Part shown: positions 8,127 to 14,822 of the stretch, piece by piece | Layout of the letters: the number at the start of each line of letters is the position of its first letter | Numbering within the stretch: position 1 is the stretch's first letter | Source: a virus | Reading direction: 5' to 3' (one strand) | IMG/VR virus record: IMGVR_UViG_3300046737_000183 | Span: 1 to 30,920 of that record | DNA length: 30,920 bases | Translations under genes and position numbers: made by a program | Notes under the pieces: model-generated | The model's input: the letters and a program-made list of their open reading frames with translations, nothing else | The model's database searches: none | Told to the model about the DNA's origin: nothing

Positions 8127-9706
8127 ATCGGTATTCCCTCCATTTCCTTCTGTTGATGCTTGTGCCTCTCTTCCTTGTAGGCGTCCACGAAGGCGGTGCA
8201 CCGCTTCTGAAACACTAAATCGCATGGCCCGGTCTCGCCGTTGCGGTTCTTGGCCATGTCGAACCGTATCAAATCCAGTTCGGCGCGCCATTCGGTTGGG
8301 AAAGTGATCGTCTCGTGGTTCTTGGGCTCGGTTAGTGTGGTCTTCGGTCCATCGATCCACGGCGAATTCTGCTTCATGCTCCAAGGCTCGTGGTGCGTGA
8401 TCCACTTCATTGAGTGGAAATCGGGCTCACGTCCAAGGTCTGGCCGGTACATGAGGCCGACAAGGTCGGCGTCCTGTTCTATCTGACCGCTCTCCCTCAG
8501 ATCCGCGAGCGATGGAATGGCATGGCGTGACTTGGCGGTCTCGCGATTCAGTTGGGCAAGGCAAATCACACTGACGCCAAGATCTTTCGCCGTGCGTTTA
8601 ACCCAGCGCGACATTTCGCTTACTTCGTTGACGCGGGACTCGCTCGGTTTAACGGCCGCCATCAGTTGAAGGTAGTCGACCACTATCAATTTGACGCCGT
8701 GATCTCGGATGGCTCGCCGCGTGGTCACAAACAGGTCACGGCCGTTGAGGTCGGATCGGGTGTCCACAAGGAGAAGGCGCATCCACGGACTGGATTCCTC
8801 GGCGAAGACTTCAATGCGCTTGGCGGCTTCTGTGGATAGAAACCCGTTGCGGATGGTGCGCGCGTCGACTCGGGCCCCGGCGCCGAGGATGCGCAAGCCT
8901 ATGGGAATTTCTGACATCTCCACCGAGAAGAAGAGAACAGGATGAGACTGTCGCAGGGCTGCAAGTGCGAGAGTGACGCCGAGGGCAGTCTTTCCGATGG
9001 ATGGTCGGGCGCCAATGACGAACATCTCGCCCGCCTGCAGGCCGCCAGTCATGTTGTCGAGGTATCGGAGGTTTGTGGCAATGCCGGTGATCTCCTTACG
9101 GCCTAGCACGGACTTGCGGAGCATCTCATAGACGCCCGCCATGATCTTGGTGGCCGGCATGGGTCCGGCGACCAGATGTCCGTCCGTGAGTTTGAGGGTG
9201 TCGGTTTGTATTTCGGCGACCAATTCCGACACCGCACCTTGATTGCGTTTGACTCGGTCGATGACATCTCGTCCGAAGCGCATGAGGGTCCGGCACGTCC
9301 ACTTCTCGAGCAGAATCTCAACATAAGAACCCAACATGGCAGCGCTGGGGACCGTGTCGCAAAGGCTGCTGAGGTAGACTTGGCCTCCGACCGCATCGAG
9401 TCGCTCGCGGTTCGACAATTCATTCTGGAGCGTGACGAGGTCGATCTTGACCCCGCCTTCCCACATCAGGCAGAGGGCGGCATAGATTTCTTGGTGGCGC
9501 AGGTCATAGAAGGCGTCCATGCCGGGTCGCGCGAGCAACTCCGCGCATTGATCCATCGACATATCCGGATCTATGAGGATGCAACCGAGAACACCCATTT
9601 CGGCGTTTTGCGAGCTTGGCGGCAGTTCATCTCCGCGGCCGTTGCGGGACGTCCCATCCGTGGCCTCGTCGGGCTCCGGGAAGTAATCGCGCAGCTTGGC
9701 ACTCAC
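8123..9706 (-). CDS. dnaB: Replicative DNA helicase, DnaB family
   Basis: The 527-residue protein should unwind DNA at the phage replication fork as a hexameric ring. The N-terminal DnaB domain begins near residue 34 (NAEMGVLGCILIDPDM) and ends near VGGQVYLSSLCDTVPS. The RecA-like ATPase has Walker A GARPSIGKTA at about 232-241, the EMS motif after LFFSVEMS, Walker B VVDYLQLM at about 342-349, and the late motif ESGQIEQDADLV. About 65 residues near the C-terminus (after MYRPDLGREPDFHSMKWITH) look like an insert before the final IRFDMAKNRNGETG segment. The start is GTG 9706, overlapping the upstream stop as GTGA. The neighbouring DUF1376 gene completes a replication pair. Confidence 0.92.
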   Translation of the reverse strand: MSAKLRDYFPEPDEATDGTSRNGRGDELPPSSQNAEMGVLGCILIDPDMSMDQCAELLARPGMDAFYDLRHQEIYAALCLMWEGGVKIDLVTLQNELSNRERLDAVGGQVYLSSLCDTVPSAAMLGSYVEILLEKWTCRTLMRFGRDVIDRVKRNQGAVSELVAEIQTDTLKLTDGHLVAGPMPATKIMAGVYEMLRKSVLGRKEITGIATNLRYLDNMTGGLQAGEMFVIGARPSIGKTALGVTLALAALRQSHPVLFFSVEMSEIPIGLRILGAGARVDARTIRNGFLSTEAAKRIEVFAEESSPWMRLLLVDTRSDLNGRDLFVTTRRAIRDHGVKLIVVDYLQLMAAVKPSESRVNEVSEMSRWVKRTAKDLGVSVICLAQLNRETAKSRHAIPSLADLRESGQIEQDADLVGLMYRPDLGREPDFHSMKWITHHEPWSMKQNSPWIDGPKTTLTEPKNHETITFPTEWRAELDLIRFDMAKNRNGETGPCDLVFQKRCTAFVDAYKEERHKHQQKEMEGIPI

Positions 9707-10644
9707 TTCGCACCTCCAGCGATTTCGACCGAGGAGGACTTGAGCCCCTGGAGTTTCTCGCAGAGGGCGACCCACTCCGGGCGGTAGTATTCTTTGGCCT
9801 GAAGCGAGCCAACGCTGGAGGTTGGATTGCCCATGTGGCCGGCAATCTCCTCCTCGAGCAGCCGGATTTGGGTGGCGATGGGTGGCAGGCCTGGGCCGGT
9901 GCCGTTCGCTGGTGTTGGTTCGCTGCGGCGTTTGGTCTCCTCGGCCTCCCGGTTCCTGGCGTACGTGCTGACGGTCTTGAGAAACCAGAACCAGTTGCGA
10001 ATTGCAACACCTTTGACGTCGGTGCCGCCGCGGTAGACGGCCTGGCCCCACTGGGTGACCGCGAACTCTTTCGAGCAGCCGACCAAGGCGGCGCTTTCGA
10101 CGGCCTCGGATTCGGTCTTCGGGAAGCCCTTCGGAAGCTCGACTTCGACCGCCTCGCGCGCGCTTTGTGTGTGTGCTTCTTCTGGAGAAGAAGCAGGAAG
10201 CAGGAAGCAGGAAGCAGGAGGCTGAGGTTTTGCTGATAGCTTTGCTTGTTCACAGCTACCAGCTGAGCTACCAGCTGAGCTACCAGCTGAGCTACCAGCT
10301 GAGCTTGGTGCATTGTTGGGGGTGTTTGCCTTGGCTTTCTTGGCGAGCACACCCTTCTTTCCGGCTTCGGATCTCTCTAAGCGATAGGCATCTGCGTCGG
10401 ATCGGATGCGTTCAAGTCGGCGGTTCCTTCGGAGCCCATCCTCGCCCACAATGAACTTGGCAAGGACGTCATCGGTGACGGGTCCGCCGGCGATCCGGCG
10501 GAGCTTGTCGGTGTCGGAAGGGATAAATCCGGCATCCCACTGATAGCAGAGCAAACGCACAAAAGCTCCAAGCTCAGCTTGGCTTAGGTCGGTGGTGGTG
10601 GCGATGAGGTCGCCAGCGTACAGTAGGAAGGCTGGATTTCTCAC
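9703..10644 (-). CDS. DUF1376 (YdaU-like) replication-region protein with repeat linker
   Basis: A 313-residue protein. Residues 1-85 match the DUF1376 pattern (RNPAFLLYAGDLIATTTDLS, then GAFVRLLCYQWDAGFIPSD and LRRIAGG), a winged-helix-like domain found in phage replication and helicase-loading genes. A basic linker holds four SSAG repeats (about 113-131), then a stretch coded by a heptanucleotide repeat (about 143-152). The C-terminal part (NWFWFLKTVSTYARN) may be a partner-binding domain. GTG 10644 is chosen because GGAGGAG sits 8 bases upstream; TTG 10650, which overlaps the previous stop as TTGA, is the alternative. A role in loading DnaB is an inference from the adjacent helicase. Confidence 0.82.
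   Translation of the reverse strand: MRNPAFLLYAGDLIATTTDLSQAELGAFVRLLCYQWDAGFIPSDTDKLRRIAGGPVTDDVLAKFIVGEDGLRRNRRLERIRSDADAYRLERSEAGKKGVLAKKAKANTPNNAPSSAGSSAGSSAGSSAGSCEQAKLSAKPQPPASCFLLPASSPEEAHTQSAREAVEVELPKGFPKTESEAVESAALVGCSKEFAVTQWGQAVYRGGTDVKGVAIRNWFWFLKTVSTYARNREAEETKRRSEPTPANGTGPGLPPIATQIRLLEEEIAGHMGNPTSSVGSLQAKEYYRPEWVALCEKLQGLKSSSVEIAGGAK
10191..10218. repeat. Four tandem copies of the heptamer aagcagg inside the DUF1376 gene
   Basis: The unit aagcagg repeats at 10191, 10198, 10205 and 10212 without mismatch. It lies inside the coding region, in the linker. Seven is not a multiple of three, so any gain or loss of a copy would shift the reading frame and remove the C-terminal half of the protein. 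Confidence 0.9.
10254..10308. repeat. 12-base tandem repeat coding SSAG units in the DUF1376 gene
   Basis: The unit agctgagctacc occurs three times perfectly (10261-10296), with a partial copy before it and a degenerate copy after it. Read on the minus strand it encodes repeated Ser-Ser-Ala-Gly. The unit is a multiple of three, so copy-number change would only alter linker length. Confidence 0.9.
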
Positions 10645-10646
10645 AT

Positions 10647-10916
10647 TCAAGGCTCCTCCGGGAGGAATCCTCCCGGTTTGAGAGGGGTGGATAGGCTGTG
10701 ACCGCACGTAAGGGCGCAATCGAGCACTTCCGCAAGGCTCAGGACAATGCGCCACCGTTTTCTTGGCCTCCGAACTACGATGCCCTCCGCCGGCCTGTAT
10801 TCGACCAACCAGCGGAATTCGGTGCAATCGGCAGTGCCGAGGCGCACCACCTTGTTTCGGCGCTCCTGTGGGGGCTCCTGGCGCTTTGACGAGGGTTCTA
10901 GGGGTGGGTCGATCAT
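10647..10916 (-). CDS. Small basic hypothetical protein upstream of DUF1376
   Basis: An 89-residue protein that starts at ATG 10916, overlapping the preceding stop as ATGA. It ends 2 bases before the GTG chosen for the DUF1376 gene. The N-terminal 25 residues are polar and charged (SSKRQEPPQERRNKVVR). A short beta-rich core follows (EFRWLVEYRPAEGIVVRRP, then RWRIVLSLAEVLDCALTCG). The C-terminal end, PLKPGGFLPEEP, is coded by the hairpin region and is probably just a by-product of it. No family is recognised. The size and core suggest a small single-domain protein of the early region. Confidence 0.65.
   Translation of the reverse strand: MIDPPLEPSSKRQEPPQERRNKVVRLGTADCTEFRWLVEYRPAEGIVVRRPRKRWRIVLSLAEVLDCALTCGHSLSTPLKPGGFLPEEP
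10653..10676 (-). promoter_or_regulatory. Ribosome binding site beside a GC-rich hairpin, DUF1376 gene
   Basis: On the minus strand, GGAGGAG (plus 10653-10659) lies 8 bases before GTG 10644. Immediately upstream, 10658-10665 and 10669-10676 (ccgggagg and cctcccgg) form an 8-bp stem with a 3-base loop that takes the first two bases of the Shine-Dalgarno sequence. A hairpin touching the ribosome binding site may modulate initiation, or merely keep it open when the upstream gene is translated. Confidence 0.55.
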
Positions 10917-11683
10917 TTCTCGTTCAAACGGAGAATTGTGTCGGTGACGTTATCGAGGAACCCACTTTCCTTGAGGACTTTCAAGCGTTCGCAGAGTTCG
11001 ACGAATTCCTGAAGCTTCTGAATCTCGCTGGCGTGGTCCTTGTCCATAAAGAAGTTCCTAACCTCGCGAAGGTTGGTCATCAGGGCGCGGGTTTCGCCTT
11101 CGATGGCGAATCGCGACTGCCTGATTTCGGTGGTGCGTTTCTTAATGTCATCCATCCAGTCCATCCAGTCCATCCGCCAACGCGCCATGATGACTTCGAG
11201 CGCGTTGGTAAGGTCCAAAGCCTGTTCTTCAAGGGAACTGACGTGCTCGATTGTACTGGGGCCCTCCTTGAGTACTCTGGTGACCAGAGACGCATCCCTT
11301 TCGGAGGCGCCCCCACTGTTCATGGCTATAAGTGTCCGTTCCGAGGCGGTCTTGGCCTCGTGGATAGTTTTCAACGATGCTTTCTGGCTCAGGAATCGGG
11401 CCTGTCGGATGTTGGGTGTGGCTTCTGTTGGTCCGGTTTCTTGTGCTGGCATAGGTGGTGGTGGTGGTGGTGGTGGTTTGGCCCACCAAGGCGACTTGGC
11501 GAGCATTTTAGCTGCTTGGCGGTCAATGGGCTTCCAAAGTACATCGCCTCCAGCAACCTTGTGGTCGACAAAGGGACGGGTTGGAGGTTTGGACGGTCTC
11601 GAAATCCTCGGGACGAACGATGGGGGCGGAGTCGAGCTCGGAAACAGTTTGTTCAGTTGGGCTCTGATCGGGTTGAGTTTCAT
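10913..11683 (-). CDS. Coiled-coil protein with a polyproline tract, function unknown
   Basis: A 256-residue frame. Residues 1-60 are Pro/Ser-rich, then KSPWWAK leads into eight prolines (coded by eight ggt units at 11454-11477). The rest is helical and charged, with a 9-base repeat (tccatccag, 11151 onward) that gives MDWMDWMDD, and a long coiled coil to the end. It ends with an ATGA overlap to the next gene. The start is uncertain. ATG 11683 would overlap the preceding gene by 161 bases, and a start at ATG 11506 would avoid that. The two frames could also be one gene broken by an indel. No function is assigned. Confidence 0.6.
   Translation of the reverse strand: MKLNPIRAQLNKLFPSSTPPPSFVPRISRPSKPPTRPFVDHKVAGGDVLWKPIDRQAAKMLAKSPWWAKPPPPPPPPMPAQETGPTEATPNIRQARFLSQKASLKTIHEAKTASERTLIAMNSGGASERDASLVTRVLKEGPSTIEHVSSLEEQALDLTNALEVIMARWRMDWMDWMDDIKKRTTEIRQSRFAIEGETRALMTNLREVRNFFMDKDHASEIQKLQEFVELCERLKVLKESGFLDNVTDTILRLNEK
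11454..11477. repeat. (ggt)8 microsatellite coding polyproline
   Basis: Eight uninterrupted ggt triplets lie inside the coiled-coil gene and encode eight prolines on the minus strand. The repeat is in frame, so length changes would only alter the tract. Confidence 0.9.
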
Positions 11684-11813
11684 CGATTTTGAGCATTTCT
11701 TCTAACCCCAGCCTTCGATATTTCTTCCACGAACCCCCCATGAGATAGTCAAGCTTCAGAGAGCGCACAACAGCAGCCAGCATGTCCTCCTCACTGTTAG
11801 TTGAAGGATTCAT
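11523..11813 (-). CDS. Small hypothetical protein overlapping the next gene in another frame
   Basis: A 96-residue frame. Its ATG at 11813 directly follows the preceding stop (TAG 11814-11816), which supports the start. Residues 1-65 look like real protein (EEDMLAAVVRSLKLDYLMGG, then GLEEMLKIDETQ). The last 20 or so (SLCRPQGCWRRCTLEAH) look random. From about 11683 to 11523 it overlaps the frame of the next gene, whose product becomes convincing near PFVDHKVAGGDVLWKP. A +1 shift would join the two good parts into a single protein of roughly 300 residues. Whether this is a true overlap, a frameshift mutation or a sequencing error cannot be told here. Confidence 0.55.
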   Translation of the reverse strand: MNPSTNSEEDMLAAVVRSLKLDYLMGGSWKKYRRLGLEEMLKIDETQPDQSPTEQTVSELDSAPIVRPEDFETVQTSNPSLCRPQGCWRRCTLEAH

Positions 11814-12146
11814 CTAGCTTCCCTCTGGCGCATCCATAACCCAGACGATGTCAGCCACGCGAATGTCAACTCCTCGGTCCGCTTTGTAGGGGAGAATTTT
11901 TACCGCATCCTGTTCCCAGTCCCCAAGACTCAGATGAATCCATCGAGGATCGAGCATTCTTGCCCGCTCAAATCGGATGACTTCTCCGGTGCGTAGTTTC
12001 AGGGCGTAATCGAACGGATCCACGCAGGCTTTTGCCAGGGCCTCGGATCCAATCAAGGAAGTGAGGATCTTTTCGAGCTGTTGGCCGGTGTACTCTCCAG
12101 CGTCGGGTGCGAAGTCGTCGGGGTTGGCTGTTTCTGGTGTGTTCAT
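11814..12146 (-). CDS. Hypothetical protein downstream of the protease-like gene
   Basis: A 110-residue acidic protein. The ATG at 12146 overlaps the preceding stop as ATGA and the stop abuts the next start. After a short N-terminal tail, residues 20-45 are helical (GQQLEKILTSLIGSEALAKA). The C-terminal half is a compact beta-type domain (ALKLRTGEVIRFERARMLD, then WIHLSLGDWEQDAVKI and GVDIRVADIVWVMDAP). Small domains of this kind are common in phage early genes, but I do not know the family. There is no signal peptide, so it should stay in the cytoplasm although its upstream neighbours are exported. Confidence 0.72.
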   Translation of the reverse strand: MNTPETANPDDFAPDAGEYTGQQLEKILTSLIGSEALAKACVDPFDYALKLRTGEVIRFERARMLDPRWIHLSLGDWEQDAVKILPYKADRGVDIRVADIVWVMDAPEGS

Positions 12147-12886
12147 TTTGGTTCTACTTTCACGTTGGTGACGGTCACTGGCAGGGCTGGCACGGTGTTG
12201 GTGGGAGGGTTAAGCCAGTCGGCCACGGCTCCAAGGAATGGGCGCACGAGGGCCCCGCCCGAGTAGGTGTCTAGCTTCACCGGGTTGTTGCCGCTGGAGA
12301 TGGGGCCCAGGAATCGCCAGTCCTTGGTGTAGGTCGAATTCCCGCTGTCGCCGTCGGCGGCCGCCGCGTTGCCGCCGATGACTTCCGGCGTGTTGAATCG
12401 CCACCAGAATTTCCCCCGGGTGCAGGTGACGGCGGCCTGGCCAATCCGTTTGGTTTTATTGGCGCCCCAGTACCAGATTTCGCCGTTGGTGATGCAGTTG
12501 GTCCCATCGCTCGAATTGCAGGCGGCACCGTCCGCGACGATCCAGACGTGTTCAAAGGGTGTCATGGCGCTGGTCCAGCCATTGGTGGCAATGGGGGCCC
12601 AGCTCTTGAGGGGCTGACGCATGATGAGGAAGCGGATGTCCTCGGTCGCGACGTCAATCGTCTTGTCGATCTCGTTCGTAATGCCCTCGTAGACGATCCT
12701 GTTGCCGTAGCTGACGTGTTTGACGCCGACCATGACCTTCCAACCTATGGCGGTGCATTGGTGTGCGTTCCAGGCCCAGCCGATCGCCCCCGGCGGCGCG
12801 TTGGTTCCGGCCCACACGCCGTTTGTGATGAGCAGCGCCCGGACTGGCAGCTGGATCAACAGGAGAATGGCAAGCAACGCTTTCAT
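12143..12886 (-). CDS. Exported trypsin-like serine protease candidate
   Basis: A 247-residue protein. Residues 1-18 form a clear Sec signal peptide (MKALLAILLLIQLPVRA). The mature part fits a chymotrypsin-fold (S1-like) peptidase: VGVKHV with H57 as the general base, EDIRFL with D83 in the place of the DIALL motif, and DGDSGN with S181 as nucleophile. Four cysteines (44, 123, 131, 155) could make two disulfides, as expected outside the cytoplasm. The spacing between Asp and Ser is normal for the fold; the stretch between His and Asp is short. It lies at the end of a run of exported proteins and is linked to both neighbours by ATGA overlaps. The substrate is unknown. A secreted fold lacking activity is possible. 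Confidence 0.62.
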   Translation of the reverse strand: MKALLAILLLIQLPVRALLITNGVWAGTNAPPGAIGWAWNAHQCTAIGWKVMVGVKHVSYGNRIVYEGITNEIDKTIDVATEDIRFLIMRQPLKSWAPIATNGWTSAMTPFEHVWIVADGAACNSSDGTNCITNGEIWYWGANKTKRIGQAAVTCTRGKFWWRFNTPEVIGGNAAAADGDSGNSTYTKDWRFLGPISSGNNPVKLDTYSGGALVRPFLGAVADWLNPPTNTVPALPVTVTNVKVEPK

Positions 12887-13341
12887 TCAACCTTCACGCG
12901 GCCGGTGAGTTTGGATGTGCCTCCACCTGCCTCAATGCGGAGATAGCCGGGAGGAGGTCCGCCCATGGAAACGCTTCCTGGGACGTAGAGCCATGTCCCA
13001 CTCCCTCCACGGTCCTGAACCCAGTTCTGTGAATCGTTCACGCCAGATGAGAGGGCGATTGAATTCCCATCCCAGCTGACAACGAGCCGCTTTCCGTTCA
13101 CATGGACGAGCGAGACGTTGAGGGTCTCCGCGCGCTGGGCGTAGGAGATTTCATATTGCTCGCCCGTCTGGTAGTGCTCGAAACTGCTCCAGTCGTTTGT
13201 CCCGAACGTCCTTCGCGGTTTGTCCTTGCTCTTGCCAAGCGTGATCGCGAGCACGATTCCTACAAGCAGGTTGACAAACATTATGCACTTAGTCGATCTC
13301 CAGAGCTTCCAGTCGCTCAATTCAATATGAAATAGTTTCAT
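12883..13341 (-). CDS. Membrane-anchored small protein of the exported cluster
   Basis: A 152-residue protein. A polar N-terminus (residues 1-18) is followed by one hydrophobic segment (about 19-36, KCIMFVNLLVGIVLAITLG), then a basic KSKDKPRR. The rest is a beta-rich domain with many Ser, Gly and Tyr (EHYQTGEQYEISYAQRAETL, then NGKRLVVSWDGNSIALSSG). I expect a single-pass membrane protein. The basic stretch right after the segment makes the orientation uncertain by the positive-inside rule. The start ATG overlaps the previous stop by one base and the end overlaps the protease gene as ATGA, so they are translated together. No family was recognised. Confidence 0.7.
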   Translation of the reverse strand: MKLFHIELSDWKLWRSTKCIMFVNLLVGIVLAITLGKSKDKPRRTFGTNDWSSFEHYQTGEQYEISYAQRAETLNVSLVHVNGKRLVVSWDGNSIALSSGVNDSQNWVQDRGGSGTWLYVPGSVSMGGPPPGYLRIEAGGGTSKLTGRVKVE

Positions 13342-13532
13342 CAGGTCGGTTTGTAGACTTCGTGGTAGATGCGAGTTCCGTCTTTTTCATCGCCGTCCCA
13401 CTGGTAATCACGGATGTGGTAGCGGCCGGTGTGTCGTTCTACAGATACCATGCGCTGGTAACGCTCTCCGATGTTGTCCGGAACCTCCCTGGAGTCTCGG
13501 AGCCCATCCGCCGTCTCTAGGATAATCTTCAT
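13341..13532 (-). CDS. Small hypothetical protein within the exported cluster
   Basis: A 63-residue protein starting at ATG 13532, 2 bases after the preceding stop. The frame is open further upstream, but that part lies inside the neighbouring gene and looks random. The sequence MKIILETADGLRDSREVPDN continues into a short beta-rich, charged domain (YHIRDYQWDGDEKDGTRIYHEVY). It has no signal peptide, so it would be the only cytoplasmic member of this group. Its N-terminus looks like one strand followed by a turn. The function is unknown. Confidence 0.68.
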   Translation of the reverse strand: MKIILETADGLRDSREVPDNIGERYQRMVSVERHTGRYHIRDYQWDGDEKDGTRIYHEVYKPT

Positions 13533-13534
13533 CC

Positions 13535-13948
13535 TCACTTGTCTTGAAAGAAGGCATAGGCATTGTTGCTGGCGCAGATGCCTTGATTGTTGTAGGCCGT
13601 CATCGAGACGACAATTCCCTGCATGTTGGGCGCGCAGGCGTCGACGAAGGCATACCCGGTGACGGAGTCCTGCCCGTATCCATAGTATTTGTCCTCGATT
13701 GTCTTGGGACCAATCGGGGACATCCAGTAGGTGTGCACGCGCCACTTCATGGCATACTCGCCCGAGAACCCATACACCCAGATCTTGTGGACGCCGGTAT
13801 CGCTTAGATTGTTGTAGGCAAAGATGACCGTGCGTTGAAATATACCATTGGTGTATACCACTTTAGGCTTGAGCACGCCCGGCACAAGGCATTCAGCGGC
13901 GAGGGTCAGGGCCGCCAAGCAGGCGGCAACGATTGCGGTGGCTTTCAT
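13535..13948 (-). CDS. Exported hypothetical protein
   Basis: A 137-residue protein starting at ATG 13948, 2 bases after the previous stop. Residues 1-19 make a signal peptide (MKATAIVAACLAALTLAAE). The cysteine at 20 is not preceded by a proper lipobox, so cleavage by signal peptidase I near ALTLA is more likely than lipidation. The mature domain is beta-rich and aromatic (HKIWVYGFSGEYAMKWRVHT, then YYGYGQDSVTGYAFVDAC). Three cysteines are present. An in-frame upstream extension to 14053 is inside the neighbouring gene and is rejected. The function is unknown, but it belongs to a block of four genes for exported or membrane products. Confidence 0.72.
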   Translation of the reverse strand: MKATAIVAACLAALTLAAECLVPGVLKPKVVYTNGIFQRTVIFAYNNLSDTGVHKIWVYGFSGEYAMKWRVHTYWMSPIGPKTIEDKYYGYGQDSVTGYAFVDACAPNMQGIVVSMTAYNNQGICASNNAYAFFQDK

Positions 13949-13950
13949 AT

Positions 13951-14580
13951 TCAAGGCCAGAGTTCGATCGAAGCGGTGACGGTCTTTGGCAGCGCTTCCG
14001 AGCGGACCGGGTTGGAGGGGTCGCTGGCAAACTTCTTGTGGAACGGGCTCCACGTCAGAACCCGGATGAATTCGAGTTCCTGTGCGGCCAGCAATATGAT
14101 CTCTGTGGCATTAGTGACCGTGGCCACCGTGGTCCAACTGACGGGGAAGTCCGAAGCGCGTCCCTTCTGCACTGGGAATGTCACACCCGGCAGATCTACG
14201 GCGTTGTAGGACCAACTGACTTTAATCTGTCCGACCGCGTTGGTGACGGCCTGAACGTCGATGACGCCGAGGCTATGCTCGCTCCCGAGCCAGTTGGGGG
14301 GTGAAGCGCTGGGCTTCACCGGCGGCGTCTTGGATGAAGGCATTCCGCCGCTGACGAGGATCTCGCGATGGCCAGACGAGTTCGTCCGGACGCTCACGGT
14401 GACGCCGTCGACATCGGAGAGGACAATTGTCGGCTCCTGAATTGCGTGTGGGGCAAGTGAAGCCGCGCTTGGCTGGCCTGTGGGGGGCAGCGGCGGGGCC
14501 TTGCTTGGTAGAACCTCGGCGCCGATGAGTACCATGGCGGTGAGGGCGAAGAGGACAATGGACAGGCGTTTATGCTTCAT
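13951..14580 (-). CDS. Exported hypothetical protein, first gene of the exported cluster
   Basis: A 209-residue protein with a Sec signal peptide at residues 1-21 (MKHKRLSIVLFALTAMVLIGA). A Pro/Ser/Ala-rich linker follows (about 22-48), then a beta-rich segment (TIVLSDVDGVTVSVRTN) and a second Pro-rich patch. The C-terminal domain is about 100 residues, with repeated hydrophobic strands (GVIDVQAVTNAVGQIKVSW, then VSWTTVATVTNATEIILLA). The C-terminal style resembles fibronectin-like domains of exported verrucomicrobial proteins, an impression only. No catalytic motif is visible. It is separated by 36 bases from the Acb2-like gene upstream, one of the few real gaps in this operon. Confidence 0.74.
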   Translation of the reverse strand: MKHKRLSIVLFALTAMVLIGAEVLPSKAPPLPPTGQPSAASLAPHAIQEPTIVLSDVDGVTVSVRTNSSGHREILVSGGMPSSKTPPVKPSASPPNWLGSEHSLGVIDVQAVTNAVGQIKVSWSYNAVDLPGVTFPVQKGRASDFPVSWTTVATVTNATEIILLAAQELEFIRVLTWSPFHKKFASDPSNPVRSEALPKTVTASIELWP

Positions 14581-14616
14581 GGTTGCGTGTGGCTAGCTGT
14601 TTGGTAGGTGGCTGGC

Positions 14617-14820
14617 TCATTTCCCGGCAGCGATGGCCTTCAAGTCTTGCTCAAGCCACATAATGGCTTCCTGAACCTTGGTGACGGCCAGGGCGCGTTC
14701 CCGGCTGTTCCTCGATTGCTGGTCGCGCTGCATGGTCAGCATTGAATCCACGGTGGCCGTGAGGTCGGCGCGCCAGGCTTTGGTTTGGTCTTCGTGGCTG
14801 ATGATTGTTTTTTGGTCCAT
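14617..14820 (-). CDS. Small helical protein resembling the Acb2/Tad1 hairpin family (possible anti-CBASS sponge)
   Basis: A 67-residue protein starting at ATG 14820. It has two helical parts; the second carries SRERALAVTKVQEAIMW at residues 39-55. From memory, phage proteins annotated as Acb2/Tad1 hairpin domain share a C-terminal pattern close to S-R-E-x-x-L-A-x-T-K-L-E-E-A-x-M-W. Known members bind the cyclic nucleotide signals of CBASS and related defences and so protect the phage. This protein lacks the usual N-terminal part and has LEQ instead of ANA after the Trp, so the match is partial. The next gene upstream is a clear paralogue. Other helical hairpin proteins could share this look, so the function is a hypothesis. 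Confidence 0.6.
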   Translation of the reverse strand: MDQKTIISHEDQTKAWRADLTATVDSMLTMQRDQQSRNSRERALAVTKVQEAIMWLEQDLKAIAAGK

Positions 14821-14822
14821 AG

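Noticed and set aside
7680-8405. Upstream extension of the gene before TerL to 8405
   Set aside because: The extra region lies in the helicase gene. ATG 8126 overlaps the helicase stop as ATGA.
8123-10051. Upstream extension of the helicase to 10051
   Set aside because: The first 115 residues are Arg/Gln/Pro-rich noise read out of frame through the DUF1376 gene. GTG 9706 with a GTGA overlap is a better start.
11560-11640. Programmed -1 frameshift at a CCCTTTG heptamer between the two overlapping early genes
   Set aside because: The heptamer is not in the phase required for a -1 slip, and the frames are related by +1. A mutation, error or true overlap is more likely.
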